Origin: an uncultured Acidobacteriota bacterium
Lineage (GTDB): Bacteria > Acidobacteriota > Terriglobia > Bryobacterales > Bryobacteraceae
DNA: 11,719 bases
Assembly (NCBI GenBank): GCA_937952345.1
Contig: CALFYN010000500.1
Span: 1-11,719 of the forward strand
Direction: 5' to 3'
Positions 6,486-11,719 of this stretch are shown here, piece after piece (positions within the stretch are counted from its first letter, which is position 1; every line of letters starts with the position of its first letter). The notes under the pieces were generated by a model. It did no database searches. It saw only the letters and a program-made list of their open reading frames with translations, and was not told the origin of the DNA. The position numbers and the translations under genes were made by a program.

Positions 6486-7001
6486 TCAGTTTTTGAGCAC
6501 TTTGAATTCCACGGTGCGCATGGGTGGGCGGCCGGCGAGGGTGACTTCGCTGTACTCGATCCATTCACCGGCGGGGCCGAGGGTCATGACGTTGCGGACT
6601 TTGGCGGGGCCGGCGGTGAATCCCCATTGGAAGCCGTTGGGCTCGGGTGTCAGTTCGGTGTCGAGGTAGCGGCCGGCATTGTAGGCGCGAATGCGGTAGG
6701 TTTTGGCGGTGTCGTCATAGGAGATGGTGGCAAGGGCGTTGAAGACAATCTCGCCGGTGGCGGGATCGCGGCCGGTTCCTTCGATGAGGAGGATGAGGCC
6801 ATCGAGGCGGTATTCGACGGCTTCGGACTGGCGGATTTTGCGCTCGCCAGCGGGCGTGCGGACGACGGCATCGCCTTCCCACTTGCCGGTGAGGAAATCG
6901 AGCTTGCGCATGGCTGCTTTTTGGGCGGAGACGTCGGGACCGCGGGGCGCCTGGCCGGGGAGAACCGCACAGAGGAGGGAGAGGAGGAAGGTGAGGATCA
7001 T
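6486..7001 (-). CDS. Secreted DUF1579-like (lipocalin-type) protein
   Basis: 171 aa from ATG at 7001. A signal peptide is visible (MILTFLLSLLCAVLPGQ). The mature part starts a pattern typical of DUF1579/calycin-like proteins: MRKLDFLTGKWEGDAVV, then a series of beta strands with EAVEYRLDGLILLIEGTGRD, ATISYDDTAKTYRIRAY and WIEYSEVTLAGRPPMRTVEF. These small beta-barrels are often secreted and of unknown ligand; no enzymatic residues can be named. The frame continues open upstream to 7208, but that part is antisense-like and overlaps the end of the AraC gene, so the ATG with the signal peptide is chosen. No clear Shine-Dalgarno is seen. It lies 33 bp before glgP in the same direction. Confidence 0.75.
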   Translation of the reverse strand: MILTFLLSLLCAVLPGQAPRGPDVSAQKAAMRKLDFLTGKWEGDAVVRTPAGERKIRQSEAVEYRLDGLILLIEGTGRDPATGEIVFNALATISYDDTAKTYRIRAYNAGRYLDTELTPEPNGFQWGFTAGPAKVRNVMTLGPAGEWIEYSEVTLAGRPPMRTVEFKVLKN

Positions 7002-7059
7002 AACAGCGACGATACATTCAGCAGGCAGGGTGGGGATAGAAGAAAAGTGACACGGGAGC

Positions 7060-7800
7060 CTAGACGAGGTGGTGATCGATGCGGCGGAGGTATTCCTTAA
7101 CGAGTTCGGGAGGCCAGCCGAAGACACCGGTGAATTCACGGGAGAGGTGGGATTGATCGGCGAAACCGCTGCCGGCGGAGATGCGCGCCCAGGATTCACC
7201 GGATTCAAGTGCCTGGAGGCAAGCCCAACGGATGCGGCGCAGGCGGGAGAATTCCTTGGGCGTCATGCCGACGTCGCGATGGAAGCGGCGCAGCAACTGG
7301 CGGTAGCTGATGGAGAGGCCGCCGCAGAGTGAATGGATTGGGGCGATGCCGTTGGCGGCAATGATGCGGCGGGTGAATTCCTGAACCAGGGGATCGGGCG
7401 GTTGGGCTCGTTCGAGCCAGGACTGTACTACGGATTCGAGAGCGGGGACGCCCGGAACCTGCTGCATGGCTGCGACGAATTCGGCGGCGGCCTGGGGGGC
7501 CGTGAAGTGCAATGGAGCAGCCTGTTCGCGCGTGGCGGGGACATGGATAGGGATGAGCGTGCGCGCGACTCCGGGCATGAGGCGGATGCCCCAATAATCC
7601 CAGTGCGGCGTGACGGGGACGCGCAGAGCGGTGTTGCGCGGGCCGACGAGTATGGCAGCACCGCGGGCCCACACGATGTTCACGGCTCCATCGGGGACGA
7701 CGGTGTGCTCCCGCGAGGCGGGATCGAGGACGGTGAATTTCCAGAATGCGGCGACCGTGTCCTGAAGGGGAGGCGCAGGGGCGAATTCCTGGTAGCGCAC
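7060..7800 (-). CDS. AraC-family transcriptional regulator
   Basis: 246 aa from a GTG at 7800. The N-terminal half (YQEFAPAPPLQDTVAAFWKF, VVPDGAVNIVWARG, WGIRLMPGVARTL) matches the beta-rich sensor domain of AraC regulators of the DUF6597 type. The C-terminal half carries the two HTH motifs of AraC/XylS proteins: about 155-192 (SYRQLLRRFHRDVGMTPKEF) and about 203-236 (ARISAGSGFADQSHLSREF, FGWPPE). It acts in the cytoplasm as a DNA-binding regulator; the inducer is unknown. The start is not certain. GGAAG lies directly against the GTG, which is closer than usual, and TTG further upstream is possible. The gene is divergent from the parvulin gene with only 60 bp between starts, so it may control itself and that cluster. 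Confidence 0.88.
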   Translation of the reverse strand: MRYQEFAPAPPLQDTVAAFWKFTVLDPASREHTVVPDGAVNIVWARGAAILVGPRNTALRVPVTPHWDYWGIRLMPGVARTLIPIHVPATREQAAPLHFTAPQAAAEFVAAMQQVPGVPALESVVQSWLERAQPPDPLVQEFTRRIIAANGIAPIHSLCGGLSISYRQLLRRFHRDVGMTPKEFSRLRRIRWACLQALESGESWARISAGSGFADQSHLSREFTGVFGWPPELVKEYLRRIDHHLV

Positions 7801-7860
7801 CTTCCGATGGTAGCAACGCAAGCTTACGGTAGAATGGATAACGTACAGAACTCCATCGCA
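7801..7860. promoter_or_regulatory. Divergent promoter region, araC-type gene / parvulin gene
   Basis: These 60 bp separate two divergent starts and must hold both 5' regions unless the genes are leaderless. TAGAAT at 7830-7835 is a fair -10 box for the rightward gene and would place transcription about 20 nt before ATG 7861, but no matching -35 box is seen. No clear inverted repeat that could be the regulator's operator is visible. Confidence 0.3.
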
Positions 7861-8742
7861 ATGCGCATCACTCCTTTTTTCTCTCTTTTCGCCGCGGCTG
7901 CCCTGATGGCACAGAATCCGCCGGCTGCTCCGAAACCGATTGAAGCGGAAACGGTCGTCGGAACGTCCGGCGAGCGGAAGATCACGGCGGGCGAAGTCAG
8001 CAAGATCATGGAGGGTTTGCCTCCACAGATGAAGCAGAATTTCTCGCGCGACGTGAAGGGGTTTCTGAGCCAGTGGTTCATGCTGCAGCAACTGGTGGGC
8101 GAGGCCGAGAAGATGAAGCTGGCGGACAAGAGTCCCTATAAAGAGGGGATTCAGATGGCGCGGATGCAGATTCTGTCGCAGGCGCTGATCGAAGAGAAGT
8201 CGCAGACGACGGACATCCCGATGGAAGAGCAGAAGAAGTTGTACGAGCAGCGCAAGGACAACTTCACCATGGCGAAGCTGAAGCTGATTTACGTGCCGTT
8301 CGCGGCAGGGAATGCGGCGGCGGCCGCAGGCGGGAAGAAGACGCTGACGGAGCAGGAAGCACAGGCGAAAGCGGAAGGGCTGGTGAAGCAGGCGCGCGGA
8401 GGAGCGGATTTCGTGCAGTTGGTGAAGGCGAATTCCGAGGATCCGATTTCGAAGGAAAAGGACGGCGATTTCGGGCCGATCCGGCGCAACGACCAACTGC
8501 CGGATGCGATCAAGCAGGCCGTATTCGCGCTGCGTCCGGGGGATATCAGCGAGCCGGTGCGCCAGCCGAACGGGTATTATGTGTTCCGGCTGATGGAGCT
8601 GACTCCGCAAGCCTTTGAGGAAGTGCAGACTGTGCTGGTGACGGAATTGAAGAACGTGAGATTGAAGCAATGGCTGGACGGCGCGGCGAAATCGGTGGAA
8701 CTGAAAGTGGAGCGGCCGGACTACTTCGAGTCGCTGAAGTAG
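7861..8742 (+). CDS. Periplasmic parvulin-type peptidyl-prolyl isomerase (SurA/PpiC-like)
   Basis: 293 aa from ATG at 7861, where a signal peptide begins (MRITPFFSLFAAAALMAQ). An in-frame ATG at 7834 would add nine polar residues and overlaps a possible -10 box, so it is less likely. Residues 40-135 are a helical, Met/Lys/Glu-rich chaperone-like region as in SurA/PrsA N-domains. The parvulin domain covers about 137-246: KLKLIYVPF, ARGGADFVQLVKANSEDPISKEKDGDFGPI and AVFALRPGDISEPVRQPNGYYVFRL. An insertion near 150-165 is Ala/Gly-rich. The protein catalyses prolyl cis-trans isomerisation and helps fold exported proteins in the periplasm. It is the first gene of a rightward series; the next gene starts 11 bp after its stop. 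Confidence 0.92.
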   Translation: MRITPFFSLFAAAALMAQNPPAAPKPIEAETVVGTSGERKITAGEVSKIMEGLPPQMKQNFSRDVKGFLSQWFMLQQLVGEAEKMKLADKSPYKEGIQMARMQILSQALIEEKSQTTDIPMEEQKKLYEQRKDNFTMAKLKLIYVPFAAGNAAAAAGGKKTLTEQEAQAKAEGLVKQARGGADFVQLVKANSEDPISKEKDGDFGPIRRNDQLPDAIKQAVFALRPGDISEPVRQPNGYYVFRLMELTPQAFEEVQTVLVTELKNVRLKQWLDGAAKSVELKVERPDYFESLK

Positions 8743-8753
8743 AGGGCGGAGCG

Positions 8754-9281
8754 GTGGCGAGAGCCGCCGCGGGGCTGCCAGTGGTGACGGGAAAACCGAT
8801 CGAGGTGGAGTTCCGGCGCGGGCTGACAGTGATCGGCGGGAAGCTGTACTCGGAAAGAGACAGCGGGACGGCAGTGCACGCGGCATCGTATCTGGTTTCG
8901 CGGCATATGATTCTTGATAGCGAGTTGTTGTGTTACCCAGAGGAGTTGCGGCGCATCATAATACACGAGCTGTTTCATTTCGTCTGGCGCCGGCTGGGAA
9001 ATCCAAAACGTTTGGCTTGGGAAGAACTGCTGCGTAGCGAATATAGAGCGAAAGCAAAAGGAGAGCTGGGCTGGTCTTCGGAATGGCGGAAGGATGCAAT
9101 GCTTCCGGAAGATGTTCGCGGGCGCAGCGTACGGTGGAGGCAGTATTCGTGCGAGAGCTTTTGCGACACGGCAGCCTGGATTTGGGGGTCTGAACATGCC
9201 GAACACACGCTGGCACGGAAGTTCCGTGAGTTGCGCAGGGCCTGGATGCGGGGAATAGCCAGCGGGCCGTTGTCGATATAA
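8754..9281 (+). CDS. HExxH putative zinc metalloprotein, function unknown
   Basis: 175 aa from a GTG at 8754, 11 bp after the parvulin stop, with AGGGCGGAG just before it. The frame is open further back to 8670, but that part lies inside the parvulin gene. The clearest feature is IIIHELFHFVW, an HExxH zinc motif with His71, Glu72 and His75. CESFCDTAAW follows at 133-142, where Glu134 and Asp138 fit the ExxxD third-ligand helix of gluzincin-type peptidases. The chain is short, with no signal peptide or membrane segment, so it should be cytoplasmic. I do not recognise a named family. It could be a small peptidase, or a structural relative without activity. Its position between a periplasmic foldase and a thioredoxin lipoprotein candidate suggests co-transcription with envelope folding genes. 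Confidence 0.72.
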   Translation: MARAAAGLPVVTGKPIEVEFRRGLTVIGGKLYSERDSGTAVHAASYLVSRHMILDSELLCYPEELRRIIIHELFHFVWRRLGNPKRLAWEELLRSEYRAKAKGELGWSSEWRKDAMLPEDVRGRSVRWRQYSCESFCDTAAWIWGSEHAEHTLARKFRELRRAWMRGIASGPLSI

Positions 9282-9291
9282 TCGTCATGAT

Positions 9292-9297
9292 AAGGAG
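9292..9297 (+). promoter_or_regulatory. Ribosome binding site of the TlpA-like gene
   Basis: AAGGAG sits 7 nt before ATG 9305. It overlaps the coding region that would exist if the ATG at 9287 were used, and therefore decides for the downstream start. Confidence 0.75.
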
Positions 9298-9304
9298 TAC
9301 TTCG

Positions 9305-9886
9305 ATGCACCACTCTGTCTCGCGCCGTTTGATGGCCGGCGCCACCTTGGCTGCAATTGGCATGCTGGGCCTGGGCTGCGGCGAGGGTTCCGTGCGCGCC
9401 GAGGTGAAGGCGGAGAGGGACCGGAAGACGGCTCCGGCGTTCACGCTGAAAGATTCGACGGGGAAGACGGTACAACTGGCCGATTATAAGGGCAAGGTGG
9501 TGCTGCTGAATTTCTGGGCGACGTGGTGCGGGCCGTGCAAGATTGAGATCCCGTGGTTCATCGATTTCGAGCAGCGGTACAAGGATCGCGGATTCGCGGT
9601 ACTGGGGGTATCGATGGACGAAGACGGGTGGGAGGCGGTGAAGCCTTACCTGGAGACGAAGAAAGTGAATTACCGCGTGGTGATCGGCACGGATGAAGTT
9701 GCGGATTTGTATGGCGGGGTCTCTTCCTTGCCGACGTCATTCGTGATCGACCGGCAGGGGAAGATTGCCAGCACGCACGTGGGATTGGTCAGCAAGAGTG
9801 TGTATCAGAATGACATTGAACAATTACTGGACAATCGCGGGCAGGTGGCCGAGGAGCGCAGCGGCACTGCTTCTGGCGGCAACTAG
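9305..9886 (+). CDS. TlpA/ResA-like thiol-disulfide oxidoreductase
   Basis: 193 aa. ATG 9305 is chosen over ATG 9287 because of AAGGAG at 9292-9297. The N-terminus (SVSRRLMAGATLAAIGMLGLGC) is a signal peptide; Cys25 could be a lipidation site, but the residues before it (LGLGC) fit the lipobox poorly. The thioredoxin domain covers about 43-177: APAFTLKDSTGKTVQLADYKGK, VVLLNFWATWCGPCK with Cys75/Cys78, VLGVSMDEDGWEAV, and the cis-proline loop SLPTSF (Pro143). This AhpC/TSA-Redoxin style is that of TlpA and ResA, which reduce disulfides in periplasmic apoproteins such as cytochromes c. It starts 23 bp after the HExxH gene, and its 3' end overlaps the DsbD-domain gene, its probable redox partner. 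Confidence 0.93.
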   Translation: MHHSVSRRLMAGATLAAIGMLGLGCGEGSVRAEVKAERDRKTAPAFTLKDSTGKTVQLADYKGKVVLLNFWATWCGPCKIEIPWFIDFEQRYKDRGFAVLGVSMDEDGWEAVKPYLETKKVNYRVVIGTDEVADLYGGVSSLPTSFVIDRQGKIASTHVGLVSKSVYQNDIEQLLDNRGQVAEERSGTASGGN

Positions 9887-10307
9887 CCTGCTGACGGCGC
9901 AGGGCAACATTCTGAGCGTGGCGGCGCCGCCGAAGCTGGTGGCGAAGAAAAACACCACGGTTACGGCGAAGATCGCTGTGCAGTTGCGGAACGGGTATCA
10001 CGTGAACAGCAACACGCCTTCGGATGAATATCTGATTCCGCTGCGGCTGACGTGGACAGCGGAACCGTTGCAGACGAAGGGTGTGGCGTATCCGGCGCCG
10101 AAGATGGAGAAGTACGAGTTCAGTGAGAAGCCGCTGTCGGTGTTCACGGGGAATTTCGAACTGGTGACGACGTTTCAGGTACCGGCGACGGCCGCTCCGG
10201 GCATGCAGGTGATCAGCGGGAAACTGCGATATCAAGCGTGCACGCACAAGGAGTGTTTTCCGCCGAAGACGGTGGATGTGAAGCTGCCGGTAGACGTGGT
10301 GAATTGA
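9810..10307 (+). CDS. Stand-alone DsbD N-terminal (alpha) domain protein
   Basis: 165 aa from ATG 9810. That start overlaps the TlpA gene by 77 bp but places a signal peptide correctly (RWPRSAAALLLAATSLLTAQ). No good Shine-Dalgarno precedes it. AGGAG at about 9852-9856, in front of CTG codons, leaves a shorter non-ATG start possible. Residues 32-165 form the immunoglobulin-like fold of DsbD-alpha: KIAVQLRNGYHVNSNTPSDEYLIPL, EKPLSVFTGNFEL, and YQACTHKECFPPKTVDVKLPV. Cys144 and Cys149 match the redox pair of DsbD-alpha. In DsbD this domain takes electrons from the membrane part and passes them to periplasmic thioredoxin-like proteins. Here neither the membrane domain nor the gamma domain follows. 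The stop TGA overlaps the TTG start of the GT9 gene. Confidence 0.85.
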   Translation: MTLNNYWTIAGRWPRSAAALLLAATSLLTAQGNILSVAAPPKLVAKKNTTVTAKIAVQLRNGYHVNSNTPSDEYLIPLRLTWTAEPLQTKGVAYPAPKMEKYEFSEKPLSVFTGNFELVTTFQVPATAAPGMQVISGKLRYQACTHKECFPPKTVDVKLPVDVVN

Positions 10308-11089
10308 GGCGCTTACTAATCCGGCCTGGGGCGATCGGGGATTTTATCGTCTCGCTGCCCGCCCTGGAGTATCTTCGCTCAGACTACACCGAGGTATGGA
10401 CAACGGAAGCGAATGCGCCGCTGGTGCGGTTCGCCGACCGTGTGGATACGATCGTGCGGGCGGGCCTGGATGCGCTGACTCTATCCGCGGTGACGCTGGG
10501 GAGGCTTGCGGAGTTTGACTCGATCTATAGCTGGTATGGAGCAAATCGGGCGGAGTTTCGTGAGGCGGTGCGGGGCTTGCCATTCCGGTTTTTGAATGCG
10601 CTACCGCCCGAAGCAGCGGGAGTTTCGGCGACCGATTTCTATTTGAGGCAGGTGGGTGGAGCGGCAGGAGCGCAGCCGCGGTTGCCGGTGAGGTGGCGGG
10701 ACGAAGGGTATGTCGCGATTCACCCGTTTTCGGGGAGCAGGCGCAAGAACTGGGAATTGGAGAAGTACCGTGCGGTGGCGCGGGGACTGAACAGGCCGGT
10801 GCGTTGGACGGCGGGTCCGGAGGAAGCGCTGGAGGAAGCGGAGCGATTCGATTCGCTGTGGGATCTGGCGGAATGGCTTGGCGGGGCTTCGCTGTATATT
10901 GGCAACGATTCGGGGATCACGCACCTGGCCGCAGCGTGCGGAGTGCCGGTGATTGCGATTTTCCAGGCTTCCGATGCCGTGGTATGGGCTCCGCGGGGGG
11001 AACACGTGACGGTACTGGAGTCGCCCGGAGTGGAGGAAGTGATCAGCGAAGGTAGGCGTCGTCTCCGCGGATCCAATCCTCGCGGATAG
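10304..11089 (+). CDS. Glycosyltransferase family 9 (heptosyltransferase-like)
   Basis: 261 aa from a TTG at 10304 that overlaps the TGA of the preceding gene, suggesting translational coupling. The N-terminus fits exactly there: RRLLIRPGAIGDFIVSLPALEYLR is the GT9 opening (RxGAxGDxxxxxPAL). The C-terminal half has HPFSGSRRKNW (140-150), the nucleotide-sugar loop, and SLYIGNDSGITHLAAACGVPVIAIF (196-220), the signature of ADP-heptose:LPS heptosyltransferases. It should add a sugar, perhaps a heptose, to an LPS core or related glycan at the inner membrane. At 261 aa it is shorter than the usual 320-350 aa; the central region looks condensed. The substrate cannot be told. The last 47 bp overlap the convergent cupin gene. 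Confidence 0.88.
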   Translation: MRRLLIRPGAIGDFIVSLPALEYLRSDYTEVWTTEANAPLVRFADRVDTIVRAGLDALTLSAVTLGRLAEFDSIYSWYGANRAEFREAVRGLPFRFLNALPPEAAGVSATDFYLRQVGGAAGAQPRLPVRWRDEGYVAIHPFSGSRRKNWELEKYRAVARGLNRPVRWTAGPEEALEEAERFDSLWDLAEWLGGASLYIGNDSGITHLAAACGVPVIAIFQASDAVVWAPRGEHVTVLESPGVEEVISEGRRRLRGSNPRG

Positions 11090-11387
11090 GGGAGAAGACG
11101 TCGTAGACGACGGCGTCTTCGACTACGGTGACTTTGTGGGGCACATTGGGCGGAACGACCATGGATTCGCCGGGGCCGACGGTAATTTCCTGGCCTTCGA
11201 TGTGGAAGACAATGACGCCTTCGAGCACATTGGCGATTTGTTCATTGACGTGGTGGTGCTCCGGCACGACAGCGCCTTTTTTCAATTCGAGCCTGGCGAT
11301 GGTAATATTCTGGCCGTGCAGCACCTGGCGCACGACGGAAGGGTTCATCTGTTCTCGTTCGGCTTGATTCCAGCGATGGACCGGCAT
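11043..11387 (-). CDS. Small single-domain cupin protein
   Basis: 114 aa from ATG at 11387. It is one cupin barrel. Motif 1 is GAVVPEHHHVNEQIANVLEG (38-57), with His44, His46 and Gln50 at the metal-ligand positions; Gln replaces the usual Glu. Motif 2 is GESMVVPPNVPH (73-84), with His84. A metal-binding small cupin of this type could be an isomerase, a dioxygenase or a sensor; sequence alone does not decide. There is no signal peptide. A possible -10 box TATGAT (minus strand, 11407-11402) lies 14 nt before the ATG and no Shine-Dalgarno is seen, so a very short leader is likely. It is divergent from the RmlC-like gene and converges on the GT9 gene. Confidence 0.88.
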   Translation of the reverse strand: MPVHRWNQAEREQMNPSVVRQVLHGQNITIARLELKKGAVVPEHHHVNEQIANVLEGVIVFHIEGQEITVGPGESMVVPPNVPHKVTVVEDAVVYDVFSPIREDWIRGDDAYLR

Positions 11388-11413
11388 TGCGCTTGGATTG
11401 TATCATATGGGGA
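11388..11413. promoter_or_regulatory. Very short divergent promoter region, cupin / RmlC-like gene
   Basis: Only 26 bp separate the two ATGs. The AT-rich core TATCATA (11401-11407) reads as TATGAT on the minus strand, a good -10 box for the cupin gene. The same core reads as TATCAT on the plus strand, 7 nt before ATG 11414. Any -35 boxes would lie inside the opposite gene; none is convincing. Confidence 0.4.
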
Positions 11414-11719
11414 ATGGCCGCAGCCGCGATCGATCCCGTATTTGCTTCTTACAATTCACTGGAACTGGTGCTTCCGCGCAATGGGAAAGGCATCGGGAAT
11501 GTGATCTTGAAGCCGGACTCGGCGGATCTGATTGAAGGGGTGACGGTAGAGCCGTTTCCGTTGTGGCCTGACGACCGGGGATATTTTCTGGAAATCGGGC
11601 GGATTGGGAAGGGATTGATCCGCGAGTTCTCGCCGGAAACGACGCAGATTTCGGCGGCGCTGAGCTATCCGGCGACGATCAAAGCCTTTCACTACCATCT
11701 GCATCAGACGGATTATTGG
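11414..11719 (+). CDS. RmlC-like dTDP-4-dehydrorhamnose 3,5-epimerase family protein (3' end cut by window)
   Basis: 102 codons are visible from ATG 11414 to the right edge without a stop. The translation reads MAAAAIDPVFASYNSLELVL and continues with VEPFPLWPDDRGYFLEIGRIG, then FSPETTQISAALSYPATIKAFH and YHLHQTDYW at the edge. DxRGxFxE, QxxxS and KAFHYHLHQTDYW are the strand and active-site elements of RmlC-type epimerases (His in the KGxHxH-like motif). RmlC inverts C3 and C5 of dTDP-4-keto-6-deoxyglucose on the route to dTDP-rhamnose. This member may work on a related nucleotide sugar, since the N-terminus is longer than in canonical RmlC. GGGGA touches the start codon, so the start is somewhat uncertain. 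A sugar-nucleotide role would fit with the nearby GT9 gene. Confidence 0.8.
   Translation, partial: MAAAAIDPVFASYNSLELVLPRNGKGIGNVILKPDSADLIEGVTVEPFPLWPDDRGYFLEIGRIGKGLIREFSPETTQISAALSYPATIKAFHYHLHQTDYW

Noticed and set aside
5727..7100. 457-codon open frame on the plus strand opposite the phosphorylase and DUF1579-like genes
   Set aside because: Gly/Glu/Ala/Val-rich composition without domain features; it is the mirror frame of a GC-rich gene whose minus-strand product has all phosphorylase motifs.
7801..8886. Long open extension of the AraC frame through the parvulin gene
   Set aside because: The translation is Arg/Leu/His-rich and antisense to a clear parvulin; known AraC proteins of this type start near the GTG at 7800.

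Overview
The window looks like a chromosomal stretch of an Acidobacteriota bacterium, most likely from the Solibacter/Bryobacter branch. The grounds are a VWFA-related protein of the acidobacterial type, GC-rich coding sequence with a strong preference for G/C in third positions, a Gram-negative-style periplasmic gene set (parvulin, TlpA, DsbD N-domain, BON) and a heptosyltransferase-like GT9. The lineage call is inference from protein style; no rRNA or marker gene is present. There are 15 genes, two of them with uncertain starts and one cut by the right edge. I see no tRNA, rRNA, IS element or CRISPR array.

Layout, left to right. 1-208: non-coding leader with three tandem small-loop hairpins and competing pairings that reach the Shine-Dalgarno of the next gene. 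209-1072 (+): helix-hairpin-helix protein related to the N-terminus of PolX. 1021-1689 (-): triple BON-domain protein. 1725-2486 (+): exported L,D-transpeptidase. 7001 down to 2434 (-): leftward cluster of DUF1579-like secreted protein, alpha-glucan phosphorylase, LPETA-tailed surface protein, VWFA protein and class D sortase. 7060-7800 (-): AraC-type regulator. 7861-11089 (+): rightward cluster of parvulin PPIase, HExxH putative metalloprotein, TlpA-like thioredoxin, DsbD N-domain protein and GT9. 11043-11387 (-): cupin. 11414 to the edge (+): RmlC-like epimerase.

The clearest system is the sortase cluster. A class D sortase with His/Cys/Arg catalytic residues is translationally coupled (ATGA) to a secreted VWFA protein. 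Directly upstream is a secreted protein ending in LPETA, a hydrophobic helix and an RR tail, which fits the LPxTA-type signal known for class D sortases. A dedicated enzyme-substrate pair in a presumed diderm is unusual. The convergent neighbour is a peptidoglycan L,D-transpeptidase. The second theme is periplasmic folding and redox: parvulin, TlpA and DsbD-alpha genes run in one tight series around an undescribed HExxH protein.

Three convergent gene pairs overlap at their 3' ends by 52, 53 and 47 bp, leaving no room for conventional terminators between them.
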